64,000 nucleotides of DNA, taken from the NCBI RefSeq assembly GCF_003056335.1, contig NZ_PYWA01000005.1, positions 186,001 to 250,000 on the forward strand, read 5' to 3'. The notes beneath the pieces were generated by a model that was given only the letters and a program-made list of their open reading frames with translations, had not been told where the DNA came from and searched no databases. Below, one piece after another: positions 18,568 through 26,802 of this stretch (its first letter is position 1; each line of letters opens with the position of its first letter). The DNA comes from Paracoccus indicus (GTDB taxonomy: Bacteria > Pseudomonadota > Alphaproteobacteria > Rhodobacterales > Rhodobacteraceae). A program made the translations under genes and the position numbers.

Positions 18568-19533
18568 ATGCCGAAAACCAAACCGCTGCTGCTGGGACTT
18601 GCGGCGGCCTTGCTGCTGGGCGGATGCGCCGCCATCGTCGACAAGCGCGCCACCGCCCGCGAAACTGCCTTCGAGGCGCAGTTCCCCCCCACCGGCCAGC
18701 TTTTGCAGGTGAACGGCACGACGGTGCACGCCGATGTGCGCGGCAATGGTCCCGATCTGGTGCTGATCCATGGCGCAAGCGGCAACACCCGCGATTTCAC
18801 CTTCGATCTGGTGGACCGGCTGACCGACCGCTATCGCGTCATCGCCTTCGACCGCCCCGGTCTTGGCTGGACCGATCCCATCGGCGATCAGACCGACAAT
18901 CCGCTGGCGCAGGCCGATCTGCTGCGGGCGGCGGCCAAGCAGCTTGATGTCAAGAACCCCATCGTGCTGGGTCACAGCTATGGCGGTGCGGTGACGATGG
19001 GCTGGGCGCTGCGCGATCCGTCGGGGCCTGCCGCGCTGGTGCTTGTGTCGGGTGCGACCTATCCCTGGCCCGGAGAGCTGAGCCGCTGGTACGACTTCAT
19101 GAACAGCAGCATCGGCGAACATACCGCCGTGCCGCTGATCACCGCATTCGCGCCTGAAAGCCGCGTCGATGACATCGTGGCGGGCATCTTTGCACCGCAG
19201 GACCCACCCAAGGGCTATGTCGACTATATCGGCGCAGGGCTCTCGGCGCGGCGCGAAAGCCTGATCGCGAACTCGGAACAGGTCGGGAATTTGAAACCCT
19301 ACCTGGCCGCCATGGCGCCGCATTATCCCGAACTGACCATGCCGATCGAGATCGTGCATGGCGATGCCGATGATACGGTCTATCTGGACGTCCATTCGGG
19401 GCGCATGGCCCGCGAACTGCCCAACGCCAATCTGACGGTGCTGCCGGGCATCGGGCATATGCCCCATCACGCCGATCCGCAGGCCATCGTCGATGCCATC
19501 GACCGGGCTGCCCGGCGCGCAGGGGTCCGCTGA
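18568..19533 (+). CDS. Alpha/beta hydrolase, predicted lipoprotein
   Basis: A 321-residue serine hydrolase of the alpha/beta fold. It starts with a lipoprotein signal, lipobox LLGGC, so it is probably membrane-anchored on the periplasmic side. The oxyanion region is LIHGASGN, the nucleophile elbow GHSYGG, and the catalytic His lies in GIGHMPHH. The acid is probably in VHGDADD. The start at 18568 is chosen for the signal peptide and GAAAGGA upstream. The substrate cannot be deduced. The gene diverges from DUF1007 and precedes a glutathione transferase gene by 58 bases. Confidence 0.8.
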   Translation: MPKTKPLLLGLAAALLLGGCAAIVDKRATARETAFEAQFPPTGQLLQVNGTTVHADVRGNGPDLVLIHGASGNTRDFTFDLVDRLTDRYRVIAFDRPGLGWTDPIGDQTDNPLAQADLLRAAAKQLDVKNPIVLGHSYGGAVTMGWALRDPSGPAALVLVSGATYPWPGELSRWYDFMNSSIGEHTAVPLITAFAPESRVDDIVAGIFAPQDPPKGYVDYIGAGLSARRESLIANSEQVGNLKPYLAAMAPHYPELTMPIEIVHGDADDTVYLDVHSGRMARELPNANLTVLPGIGHMPHHADPQAIVDAIDRAARRAGVR

Positions 19534-19591
19534 GAGGCCTTGCGCGCTGCTGCGGGAACCTCCACCTTGTGTCGAAATCAAAGGGGGCATC

Positions 19592-20251
19592 ATGCTGACC
19601 ATTCACGGCGTCGCGCGGTCGCGCGCCTCTCGCATCATCTGGCTGTGCCACGAATTGGGCCTGCCGTTCCTGCACCGTCCCGTCATCCAAGCCTATCGTC
19701 TGGCCGACGCGGGGGCAGCGGACGCGCCGACCAACACCCGCAGCCCCGATTTTCTGGCGCTGTCGCCCGCAGGCGCGGTGCCCGTCCTGCAAGACGGCGA
19801 CCTGACGCTGTCGGAATCCATGGCCTGCACACTCTATCTGGCGCGCAAGCATGGCGGTCCCATCGGCCCGCAAGATGACAACGAAGACGCGCTGATGATG
19901 CAGTGGTCCTTCTATGCCGCGACCAGCATCGAGCCCGACGCGCTGACGATCCTGTTCCTGCACAACCGCGGCAACCTGCAATCGGCCGAGGATACGGGTC
20001 TGGTCGCCGAGGCCGCGACCCGGCTGGTCCGCCCGTTGAAAGTCGTCGAGCAGCAGCTGGCAACCCACGGCCATCTGGTCGGCGGCCGCCTCACCGTCGC
20101 CGATCTGAACATGGCCGAGGTCCTGCGCTATGCCCAGGGCCATGACGAGCTGATGTCGCAATTCCCCGCGACCCGCGACTGGCTGACGGCCTGCCAGCAG
20201 CGGGCAGGCTTTGTGCAGATGTCCGCTCTGAGGGACGCCGAAGCCGCCTGA
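19592..20251 (+). CDS. Glutathione S-transferase family protein
   Basis: A 219-residue protein with the thioredoxin-like N-terminal half (glutathione-binding ALSPAGAVPVLQDGDLTLSES, read with cis-Pro at VPVL and the ES pair) and an all-helical C-terminal half containing LTVADLNMAE. Residues SRASRIIW near position 10 match the first helix of bacterial GSTs. The start at 19592 follows AAGGGGG. Probable role is detoxification or stress; substrate is unknown. A GC hairpin (20271-20309) follows the stop. Confidence 0.85.
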   Translation: MLTIHGVARSRASRIIWLCHELGLPFLHRPVIQAYRLADAGAADAPTNTRSPDFLALSPAGAVPVLQDGDLTLSESMACTLYLARKHGGPIGPQDDNEDALMMQWSFYAATSIEPDALTILFLHNRGNLQSAEDTGLVAEAATRLVRPLKVVEQQLATHGHLVGGRLTVADLNMAEVLRYAQGHDELMSQFPATRDWLTACQQRAGFVQMSALRDAEAA

Positions 20252-20270
20252 TCGTTCCGCAATCGCTGGT

Positions 20271-20309
20271 GGCGGGCGCGCAGGGGACCACAAGCCCTTG
20301 CCGCCCGCC
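20271..20309 (+). terminator. GC hairpin after the GST gene
   Basis: GGCGGGC and GCCCGCC form the outer arms, with CAGGGG and CCCTTG pairing inside apart from one mismatch. There is no T run, so termination efficiency is uncertain. It separates the GST gene from parE. Confidence 0.4.
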
Positions 20310-20360
20310 CCTCGGGCGTGAGATAACCGCCCCCAACACGCGACGAAACGAGCATACCCG

Positions 20361-22319
20361 ATGGCCGACGATCTTCTCTCCGGTGGCAGCAACACCGACA
20401 GCTATTCCGCATCCTCGATCGAGGTTCTCGAGGGGTTGGAGCCTGTCCGCAAGCGCCCCGGCATGTATATCGGCGGCACCGACGAACGTGCGCTGCATCA
20501 CTTGGTGGCGGAAATCCTCGACAACTCGATGGACGAAGCCGTGGCAGGCCACGCCAGCCGGATCGAGATCGAACTGCTGGCCGACCACAGCGTCGTCGTG
20601 CGCGACAACGGGCGCGGCATTCCCATCGACCCCCACCCCAAGTTCCCCGGCAAATCCGCGCTCGAGGTGATCCTCTGCACGCTGCACGCGGGGGGCAAGT
20701 TCTCGGGCGATGCCTATGAGACCTCGGGCGGTCTGCACGGGGTCGGCGCATCGGTGGTGAACGCGCTTTCCGACAGCATGGTCGTGCAGGTTGCCCGCAA
20801 CAAGGAGTTGTTCGAACAGCGCTTTTCCCGCGGCATCCCCGAAGGCCCGGTGGCCAAGGTCGGCGCTGCCCCGAACCGGCGCGGCACCACCGTGACCTTC
20901 CACGCCGACGAACAGATCTTCGGGCATCACCGCTTCAAGCCCGCCCGCCTGATGAAGATGGTCAAATCCAAGGCCTATCTGTTCAGCGGTGTCGAAATCC
21001 GCTGGAAGACCGAGATCGACGACGGCGAAACCCCGCGCGAGGCGACCTTCCATTTCCCCGGCGGTCTGGCCGATTACCTGTCGGAAACCCTCTCGGGTGC
21101 GACGACCTATGCCGAACGCCCCTTCTCGGGCAGCATCGACTTCAAGCGCTTCAATGCGCCGGGCAAGGTCGATTGGGCCATCAACTGGACGCCCGCCCGT
21201 GACGGCTTCATCCAGTCCTATTGCAACACCGTCCCCACCCCCGAAGGCGGCACCCACGAGGCAGGCTTCTGGTCGGCCATCCTGAAGGGCGTGCGGGCCT
21301 ATGGCGAGCGCGTCAACAACAAGAAGGCCGGCAACATCACGCGCGAGGACCTGCTGACGGGCGGTTGCGCGCTGGTCAGCTGCTTCATCCGCGAACCGGA
21401 ATTCGTGGGCCAGACCAAGGACCGCCTCGCCACGGTCGAGGCCGCGCGTCTGGTCGAAAACGCCGTGCGCGACCATTTCGACAACTGGCTGGCGTCGGAC
21501 ACGAAATCGGCGGGCGCGATCCTCGACTTCCTGATCCTGCGGGCCGAGGAACGCCTGCGCCGCCGACAGGAAAAGGAAACCGCCCGCAAGACTGCCACGA
21601 AAAAGCTGCGCCTGCCCGGCAAGCTGGTCGATTGCAGCGCCACCAACCGCGAAGGAACCGAGCTGTTCATCGTCGAGGGCGACAGCGCCGGCGGCAGCGC
21701 CAAGATGGCGCGCGACCGCACGAAACAGGCGCTGCTGCCCCTGCGCGGCAAGATCCTGAACGTGCTGGGCGCGGCGTCGTCCAAGATGGGCGCCAACCAG
21801 GAGATCAACGACCTCTGCCAGGCACTTGGCGTCAGCATGGGCACCAAGTTCAACGTCGACGATCTGCGCTATGACAAGATCATCATCATGACCGATGCCG
21901 ACGTCGATGGCGCGCATATCGCCAGCCTGCTGATGACCTTCTTCTTCACGCAGATGCGCCCGCTGATCGACCGCGGGCACCTCTACCTGGCCTGCCCGCC
22001 GCTTTACCGCCTGACGCAGGGCGCGCATCGCGTCTATGTCTCGGACGATGCCGAGAAGGAGCGGATGATGGCCAAGGGTCTGGGCGGTCGCGGCAAGATC
22101 GACATGCAGCGCTTCAAGGGTCTGGGCGAGATGGACGCCAAGGACCTGAAGGACACCACCATGAACCCCGCCACCCGCAAGCTGATCCGCGTCAGCATCG
22201 ACGACGATGAGGGCGGCGAGACCGGCGATCTGGTCGAACGCCTGATGGGCAAGAAGCCCGAGCTGCGCTTCCAGTACATCCAGGAAAACGCGCAATTCGT
22301 GGAAGAGCTGGACGTCTAA
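20361..22319 (+). CDS. parE: DNA topoisomerase IV subunit B
   Basis: ATPase subunit of topoisomerase IV, which decatenates replicated chromosomes with ParC. It has 652 residues. The GHKL ATP site is EILDNSMDEA and DNGRGIP, followed by GGLHGVGASVVNALS. The TOPRIM domain has EGDSAGG and the metal site TDADVDGAH. It lacks the extra insertion of E. coli-type GyrB and ends in QFVEELDV, so ParE is favoured over GyrB. The last four bases overlap the convergent HEPN-like gene. Confidence 0.9.
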   Translation: MADDLLSGGSNTDSYSASSIEVLEGLEPVRKRPGMYIGGTDERALHHLVAEILDNSMDEAVAGHASRIEIELLADHSVVVRDNGRGIPIDPHPKFPGKSALEVILCTLHAGGKFSGDAYETSGGLHGVGASVVNALSDSMVVQVARNKELFEQRFSRGIPEGPVAKVGAAPNRRGTTVTFHADEQIFGHHRFKPARLMKMVKSKAYLFSGVEIRWKTEIDDGETPREATFHFPGGLADYLSETLSGATTYAERPFSGSIDFKRFNAPGKVDWAINWTPARDGFIQSYCNTVPTPEGGTHEAGFWSAILKGVRAYGERVNNKKAGNITREDLLTGGCALVSCFIREPEFVGQTKDRLATVEAARLVENAVRDHFDNWLASDTKSAGAILDFLILRAEERLRRRQEKETARKTATKKLRLPGKLVDCSATNREGTELFIVEGDSAGGSAKMARDRTKQALLPLRGKILNVLGAASSKMGANQEINDLCQALGVSMGTKFNVDDLRYDKIIIMTDADVDGAHIASLLMTFFFTQMRPLIDRGHLYLACPPLYRLTQGAHRVYVSDDAEKERMMAKGLGGRGKIDMQRFKGLGEMDAKDLKDTTMNPATRKLIRVSIDDDEGGETGDLVERLMGKKPELRFQYIQENAQFVEELDV

Positions 22320-23023
22320 CCCCTCGGGGTGCGCAGCCAGTCGGGATAGATGTCCTCCAGATCGGGCAGGCTTTCGCCATAAGGCGTCGTAATGAGTGCC
22401 TCCTCATAATCTTCTAGTTTCTGCGCATGAGCGGCGTTGCCGAATGCCAATGCGCGCAGAAACTGGAGTTCGGGGTGGTCATTCGACTTCCAGCCATACG
22501 TTTCCGTATTAAACTCGCTTTTATAAATCCTTCTCAACAAGTCGTACATGTCGTCCAAGGCGGACTTGATCTGCCGCATGCTGACCCAACCGACACGCGC
22601 ATCTTTCTTGAGTGCCGCGCTGTCAGCATGGGCAATATGCTTGTTGCGGCGATCGACAAGAGCTGCGGCATCATCGCGCAACCTTCTCCGTTCGGAGTGA
22701 TATTCGTCCTTCCGGTCAGGTATCGGCAGCATGTCTATCAGCAGCGCAAGCGTCAGGTTCTCTGATTTTTTCACGGACTGTGCCGGGTCTAACAGCCGAC
22801 AGATGCCAAGCACGATCACATCGAACAGGGCATCCTGAACGATCTTGGCGACAGGGCCGGAGGCCGTGTTCAGCACCTCGATCCGACGCTCATCGCCATA
22901 AAGGCCCCAATAGATCCGCTGTTGACCCTTCAAGTATAACAAATGCTCAAGGCAATAGTCGCCAACAGCCTTGGCGGCCTCTCGCCCGGTCAACTCATCC
23001 AGACGCTCCCAAGGGCGGTCCAT
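22316..23023 (-). CDS. Putative HEPN (AbiU2-like) protein, probably acquired
   Basis: A 235-residue, mainly helical protein. Its centre carries RRNKHIAHAD (residues 125-134), an R-N-x4-H arrangement typical of HEPN domains, and the wording resembles AbiU2-type proteins linked to phage abortive infection. HEPN proteins are often RNases; activity here is inference. The gene has visibly lower G+C than its neighbours (23 of 60 bases are G or C at 22501-22560), no partner antitoxin gene, and sits tightly between parE and hemF. An RNA-binding or regulatory HEPN protein is an alternative. Confidence 0.55.
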   Translation of the reverse strand: MDRPWERLDELTGREAAKAVGDYCLEHLLYLKGQQRIYWGLYGDERRIEVLNTASGPVAKIVQDALFDVIVLGICRLLDPAQSVKKSENLTLALLIDMLPIPDRKDEYHSERRRLRDDAAALVDRRNKHIAHADSAALKKDARVGWVSMRQIKSALDDMYDLLRRIYKSEFNTETYGWKSNDHPELQFLRALAFGNAAHAQKLEDYEEALITTPYGESLPDLEDIYPDWLRTPRG

Positions 23024-23029
23024 ATTGCC

Positions 23030-23884
23030 CTAGGTCCATTTCGCCAAGGGCGGCAGGCTCATCAGGACGGCGTCGGGATTGTGGCCGGTTTCCAGGCCGA
23101 ACTTGGTGCCCCGGTCATAGACCAGATTGTATTCCGCATAGAGGCCGCGGTGAATCAGCTGGGTATCCTTGTTGGCATCGCTCCAACCCGCGGTCATGCG
23201 CGAGCGGACCAGCGGCAGGAAGGCGGGCAGGAAGGCCTCGCCCACGGCACGGGTGAAGTCAAAATCGGCCTGCCAGTCGCCGGTATTCAGGTCGTCATAG
23301 AAGATGCCGCCGACGCCGCGGGCCCGGCCGCGATGGGGAATGAAGAAATACTCGTCCGCCCAGGCCTTGAAGCGGTCGTAGTAATCCGCGCCATGGGCAT
23401 CGCAGGCCGCGCGCAGGGTGTCGTGGAAATGAGCCGTATCCTCGGGGTATTCGATGCAGGGGTTCAGGTCGGCACCGCCGCCGAACCACATGGCACCGGG
23501 GGTCCAGAACATGCGGGTGTTCATGTGGACGGCGGGCGCGTGCGGGTTCTGCATATGGGCCACAAGGCTGATGCCGCTGGCCCAGAAGCGCGGGTCGCTG
23601 TCCATGCCCGGCACGCCGCGGGCGGTCATGGCGGCCTGCGCGCGGGGGGCAAGGGTGCCGTGAACCTCCGACCAGTTGACGCCGACCTTCTCGAAGACGC
23701 GACCGCCGCGCATGACCGACATCAGGCCACCACCGCCGTCGTTGTCGCGGGTGGTGGGGGTGACCTCGAAGCGGCCGGGGGGGATGCTGCCCTGCCCCTC
23801 GTCCTCGAGCGTCTCGAATGCGGTCACGATCCGGTCGCGAAGTTCCTTGAACCAATCGGCGGCTTGGCGGCGCTGTTCATCCAT
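23030..23884 (-). CDS. hemF: Oxygen-dependent coproporphyrinogen III oxidase
   Basis: Decarboxylates two propionates of coproporphyrinogen III using oxygen in haem (and possibly bacteriochlorophyll) synthesis. About 284 residues. Family blocks NPHAPAVHMNTRMFW, WFGGGADLNPC and YAEYNLVYDRGTKFGLETG are intact. The start at 23884 (MDEQRRQ) is preferred because AGG lies seven bases ahead. An in-frame ATG at 23896 lacks a ribosome site. A TTTGCAAA octamer lies at 23903-23910. Confidence 0.95.
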   Translation of the reverse strand: MDEQRRQAADWFKELRDRIVTAFETLEDEGQGSIPPGRFEVTPTTRDNDGGGGLMSVMRGGRVFEKVGVNWSEVHGTLAPRAQAAMTARGVPGMDSDPRFWASGISLVAHMQNPHAPAVHMNTRMFWTPGAMWFGGGADLNPCIEYPEDTAHFHDTLRAACDAHGADYYDRFKAWADEYFFIPHRGRARGVGGIFYDDLNTGDWQADFDFTRAVGEAFLPAFLPLVRSRMTAGWSDANKDTQLIHRGLYAEYNLVYDRGTKFGLETGHNPDAVLMSLPPLAKWT

Positions 23885-23902
23885 GTCGGGCCTCATATGT
23901 GA

Positions 23903-23910
23903 TTTGCAAA
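23903..23910. promoter_or_regulatory. Single TTTGCAAA box upstream of hemF
   Basis: The same octamer as in the prpE upstream cluster occurs 18 bases before the preferred hemF start. One copy of an eight-base word is weak evidence for regulation, and here it would overlap the 5' leader. Confidence 0.2.
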
Positions 23911-23960
23911 GCCGCGTGCCCCGCGGCTAGCATGCCCCACCTGCTGTAATGAGAGCGCCG

Positions 23961-24377
23961 ATGCCCCGCAACACCACCCTTGCCCTGATGTTGACCCTGC
24001 CGCTGACGCTGGCGGCCTGCGCCACCCCGCAGGAACGCTGCATTTCGCGCAACACCGACGAATACCGGACCGTCAGCCGCCTTTTGGCAGAGGTCGAGGG
24101 CAATTTGTCGCGCGGCTATGCGTGGGAGGAACGGCAGGTGGTGCGGACCCGCCCGACGCAATGCCAGCGGGTCTATCGCGACCGGAAGGGTCAGGATCAC
24201 GTGACGACCTATACCTGCTGGCGCGACTACGTGGATCAGGAACGCTATCGCGTTCCCATCGATCCCGCGGCCGAGTTGCGCAAGCGCGACGGGCTGGTCG
24301 AACGCCAGGATGCCCTGGCCAAGCGCGCAAGGGCGGCGGTGGACGCCTGTCGCACCGCCTATCCCGACGAGGCCTAA
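23961..24377 (+). CDS. Hypothetical lipoprotein
   Basis: A 138-residue protein with a signal sequence and lipobox LTLAAC, so it is probably lipid-anchored. Four further cysteines (in ERCIS, TQCQR, YTCWR and DACRTA) could form disulfides in the periplasm. The middle is rich in Arg and Tyr, and the C-terminus is helical. The start at 23961 is chosen over 23949 because it begins directly with the signal peptide and follows GAGAG. I do not recognise the family. It diverges from hemF. Confidence 0.7.
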   Translation: MPRNTTLALMLTLPLTLAACATPQERCISRNTDEYRTVSRLLAEVEGNLSRGYAWEERQVVRTRPTQCQRVYRDRKGQDHVTTYTCWRDYVDQERYRVPIDPAAELRKRDGLVERQDALAKRARAAVDACRTAYPDEA

Positions 24378-25180
24378 AGGATTTGCGCCGTCACCGGATC
24401 GGCCAAGCTGCGACCGCCATCGACGGTCAAAATCTGACCGGTGACGAAGCGCGCGCCGTCGCTGACAAGGTAATGCACCGCCTCGGCCAATTCGTCGGCC
24501 GGTGCGATCCGCCCCATCGGCGTGCCCGCAATGATCTGGGCGCGCTTTTCAGGGTCGTCCTTCAGCGCACATTGCAATTCATGCGACATCAGGCTGCTGA
24601 AGCTGACCCCGTTGACGCGGATGCGATGCGGCGCCAGCGCAAGGGCCAGCCCCCGGGTCGCCTGTTCCTGCGCCGCGCAGGCGATGGAATAGCCCAGCAT
24701 CGTCGGTATGGGCCGCCGCGCCGCCAGGGTCGAGATATTGACGATGGCCCCGGTCTGCGCAGTCGGGCCTTCACCCTCGGCCTGCTTGATCATGCGCTTG
24801 GCGACAAGCTGAGACAGGCGCAGACCGGCCAGCATGTTCTGCCGCAGCATCTCCTCCAACTGGTCCATGTCGGTATCCAGCGGATCGCTGTCGCGCACGA
24901 AGCGATGGCCGTTGACCAGGATATCAACCCGATCGAAAGCATCAAGAGTGGCCGACAAGAGGTTGGCCATGCACAGTTTTTCCGACATGTTCCCGGCAAA
25001 GCGGCGCACCTGCGTCTGTTCGCCGTCATAGTCCGAAATCACCGAGTTCAGCGCAGCCTCATCGTTGTCGGCAAACATCACCGAGGCGCCACGTTCAGCC
25101 AGATGGCGGGCGATCGCCAGACCTACACCGCGGGCGGCGCCGGTGACGATGGCTACCTTGCCTTGGACGGACATGCTCAT
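24374..25180 (-). CDS. SDR-family protein with degenerate catalytic site
   Basis: A 268-residue short-chain dehydrogenase/reductase fold. The dinucleotide loop TGAARGVG is at about residues 12-19, the acidic FADND follows beta-2, the strand-5 Ser is NISTLAA, and the C-terminal VTGQILTVDGG is present. Two hallmarks are altered: the NAG motif reads VNGHR, and the catalytic YxxxK reads Y-S-I-A-C, with Cys in place of Lys. Conventional oxidoreductase activity is therefore doubtful. The start ATG overlaps the stop of the RsmC-like gene, so they form one operon. An altered enzyme or a binding protein is possible. Confidence 0.8.
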   Translation of the reverse strand: MSMSVQGKVAIVTGAARGVGLAIARHLAERGASVMFADNDEAALNSVISDYDGEQTQVRRFAGNMSEKLCMANLLSATLDAFDRVDILVNGHRFVRDSDPLDTDMDQLEEMLRQNMLAGLRLSQLVAKRMIKQAEGEGPTAQTGAIVNISTLAARRPIPTMLGYSIACAAQEQATRGLALALAPHRIRVNGVSFSSLMSHELQCALKDDPEKRAQIIAGTPMGRIAPADELAEAVHYLVSDGARFVTGQILTVDGGRSLADPVTAQIL

Positions 25181-26202
25181 TTGCGGCGACCCTTGGCGGT
25201 GGAACCCTTGGGGGATGCGCTGCCTTTGCCTGCCGCCGTCGCCTCGATGATCTTGAAGCGGGTGTCGCCCCCGATCTCGTGGACCTGACCGAAATACTGG
25301 GACAGCACGGCTTCGTAGGGAAGGTGGCGGTTGGCGACCATCCACAGTTTGCCTGCGCCGGTCAGCAGACGCGCAGCACTGGCGATGAAGGCTGCGCCCA
25401 GCTTGGGATCGGCCTGGCGGCCTTCGTGGAAGGGCGGGTTCATGACGATGCCGTTCACCGGATCGGGAAGGCGAAAATCACGCGCGTCGGCCCAATGGAA
25501 CTTCGCACGCGGGTCGGTCACGTTGCGGCGGGCGGATTCAAGAGCCGCATGATCAGCCTCGACCAGATGCAGGACCTCAACGCCCTTGCGGGCCAGAACC
25601 TGCGCCGAAAGCCAGCCCCAGCCCGCGCCCAGGTCGATCATGCGGGTCGGCAGCTTGTCGGGAAGATGATCGGCCAGCATGCGTGATCCGGGATCGATGC
25701 CATCGGCGGAAAACACGCCCGGAAGCGTGGTAAAGCCTGGCGCGACCTCGGTGCTGCGGCTTGCCCAATCGTCGGGCAGCCAGTCGCCTTCGGGCAGGGT
25801 CACGCGGAAGATCTTGCCATGGGCCTTGCTGTGCACATCAGTGACGGGGGCCAGCTTGCGCAGCTCCTTCAGCAGTGAATCCACGCCGTCGGTTTTCTGA
25901 CCGTCGATCCACAGCGCCGCGCCGGGGGCCAGCCGTCCGGCTGCATCCGCGATCCGCGCACGGGCCGCCGCCTTGGCACGCGGCAGGCGCACGACGGCGG
26001 TCTCGAAGCGGGCCTCGGTTTCGACCACGACGCGGTATCCGCGCGTGGCCAGACCGTCATGGTCGGGGAAACTGCCCTGCAGGATCTGCAGATGGTCGGG
26101 GTCCAGCGGCGACAGGTCGTCTGCGGCGGCGGCACCGACGAACAGGACTTCGCCTTCCGGCGGGCCGTCCGGAAAGGCCAGTTCCAGTCGTGATTGGGTC
26201 AC
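25177..26202 (-). CDS. rsmC: RsmC-like 16S rRNA (guanine-N2) methyltransferase
   Basis: A 341-residue two-domain SAM methyltransferase. A degenerate N-terminal methyltransferase-like half is followed by the catalytic half with the SAM loop DLGAGWGWLS and the substrate-binding NPPFHEG motif typical of RsmC and RlmG. The likely reaction is N2 methylation of G1207 in 16S rRNA. The C-terminal 20 residues are Lys/Gly/Ser-rich, an extension that could contact rRNA. It forms an operon with the SDR-like gene through ATGA and lies five bases after clpS on the same strand. Confidence 0.8.
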   Translation of the reverse strand: MTQSRLELAFPDGPPEGEVLFVGAAAADDLSPLDPDHLQILQGSFPDHDGLATRGYRVVVETEARFETAVVRLPRAKAAARARIADAAGRLAPGAALWIDGQKTDGVDSLLKELRKLAPVTDVHSKAHGKIFRVTLPEGDWLPDDWASRSTEVAPGFTTLPGVFSADGIDPGSRMLADHLPDKLPTRMIDLGAGWGWLSAQVLARKGVEVLHLVEADHAALESARRNVTDPRAKFHWADARDFRLPDPVNGIVMNPPFHEGRQADPKLGAAFIASAARLLTGAGKLWMVANRHLPYEAVLSQYFGQVHEIGGDTRFKIIEATAAGKGSASPKGSTAKGRRK

Positions 26203-26206
26203 GCGA

Positions 26207-26524
26207 TTACTCTTTTTCCATGGTGCATTGCAGCGGGTGCTGCTGGCGGCGGGCCAGTTCCATCACTTGGGCGACCTTGGTTTCGGCCACCTCGTGGGAA
26301 AACACGCCGACAACCGCGACGCCCTTGCGATGCACGGTCAGCATGATCTCGATGGCCTGGGCATGCGTCAGGTGGAACAGGCGTTCCAGCACATGCACCA
26401 CGAATTCCATCGGAGTGAAGTCGTCGTTCAGCAGCAGCACCTTGTACATCGGCGGACGCTGCGAACGTGTCCGCGGCTTGACCGCCAGATCGGACTGATC
26501 GTCGGGTTTGTCGGGATCGGTCAT
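26207..26524 (-). CDS. clpS: ATP-dependent Clp protease adaptor
   Basis: Delivers N-degron substrates to ClpAP. About 105 residues from the Met at 26524. The conserved [39 protein letters not shown] and the C-terminal [10 protein letters not shown] are diagnostic. Upstream in-frame Met codons (26536 and 26551) would add four or nine residues; the 26551 start has AAGGG close before it, so the exact start is uncertain. The gene is directly followed by the rsmC-like gene. Confidence 0.92.
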   Translation of the reverse strand: MTDPDKPDDQSDLAVKPRTRSQRPPMYKVLLLNDDFTPMEFVVHVLERLFHLTHAQAIEIMLTVHRKGVAVVGVFSHEVAETKVAQVMELARRQQHPLQCTMEKE

Positions 26525-26710
26525 CCAATGCGTCATCGTGGCTAAGGTCATCCCTTGGGTGCTGCAACGAAAGGTGGCCCGGCGGGCCGGGCGGTGCATT
26601 GGCGAAATATAGCGCAAAGCGCCCGGGATGAAAGCCCCCCGCCCGCATCCGTGTCGCACAAGGCCCGTCATATGCGCGTCACCATGCAACAAAATTAAAC
26701 GAATGCCCGG

Positions 26711-26779
26711 TTTCCGGAATAAAATCTCCGTGCTATTATCGTTTGATTAACGACGGACATGCGACAAACGACATGTCCG
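26711..26779 (+). promoter_or_regulatory. Promoter candidate and downstream dyad for the D,D-carboxypeptidase gene
   Basis: An extended -10 element TGCTATTAT (26731-26739) has a weak -35-like TTTCCG 17 bases upstream. Starting 15 bases after the -10 element is a perfect eight-base inverted repeat, CGGACATG and CATGTCCG (26754-26761, 26772-26779), where a repressor would block initiation. The rest of the 278-base gap 26525-26802 shows only an A/T-rich stretch around 26690-26750. Confidence 0.45.
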
Positions 26780-26802
26780 CTTGAGGCAGAAAGACAGCGA
26801 CA

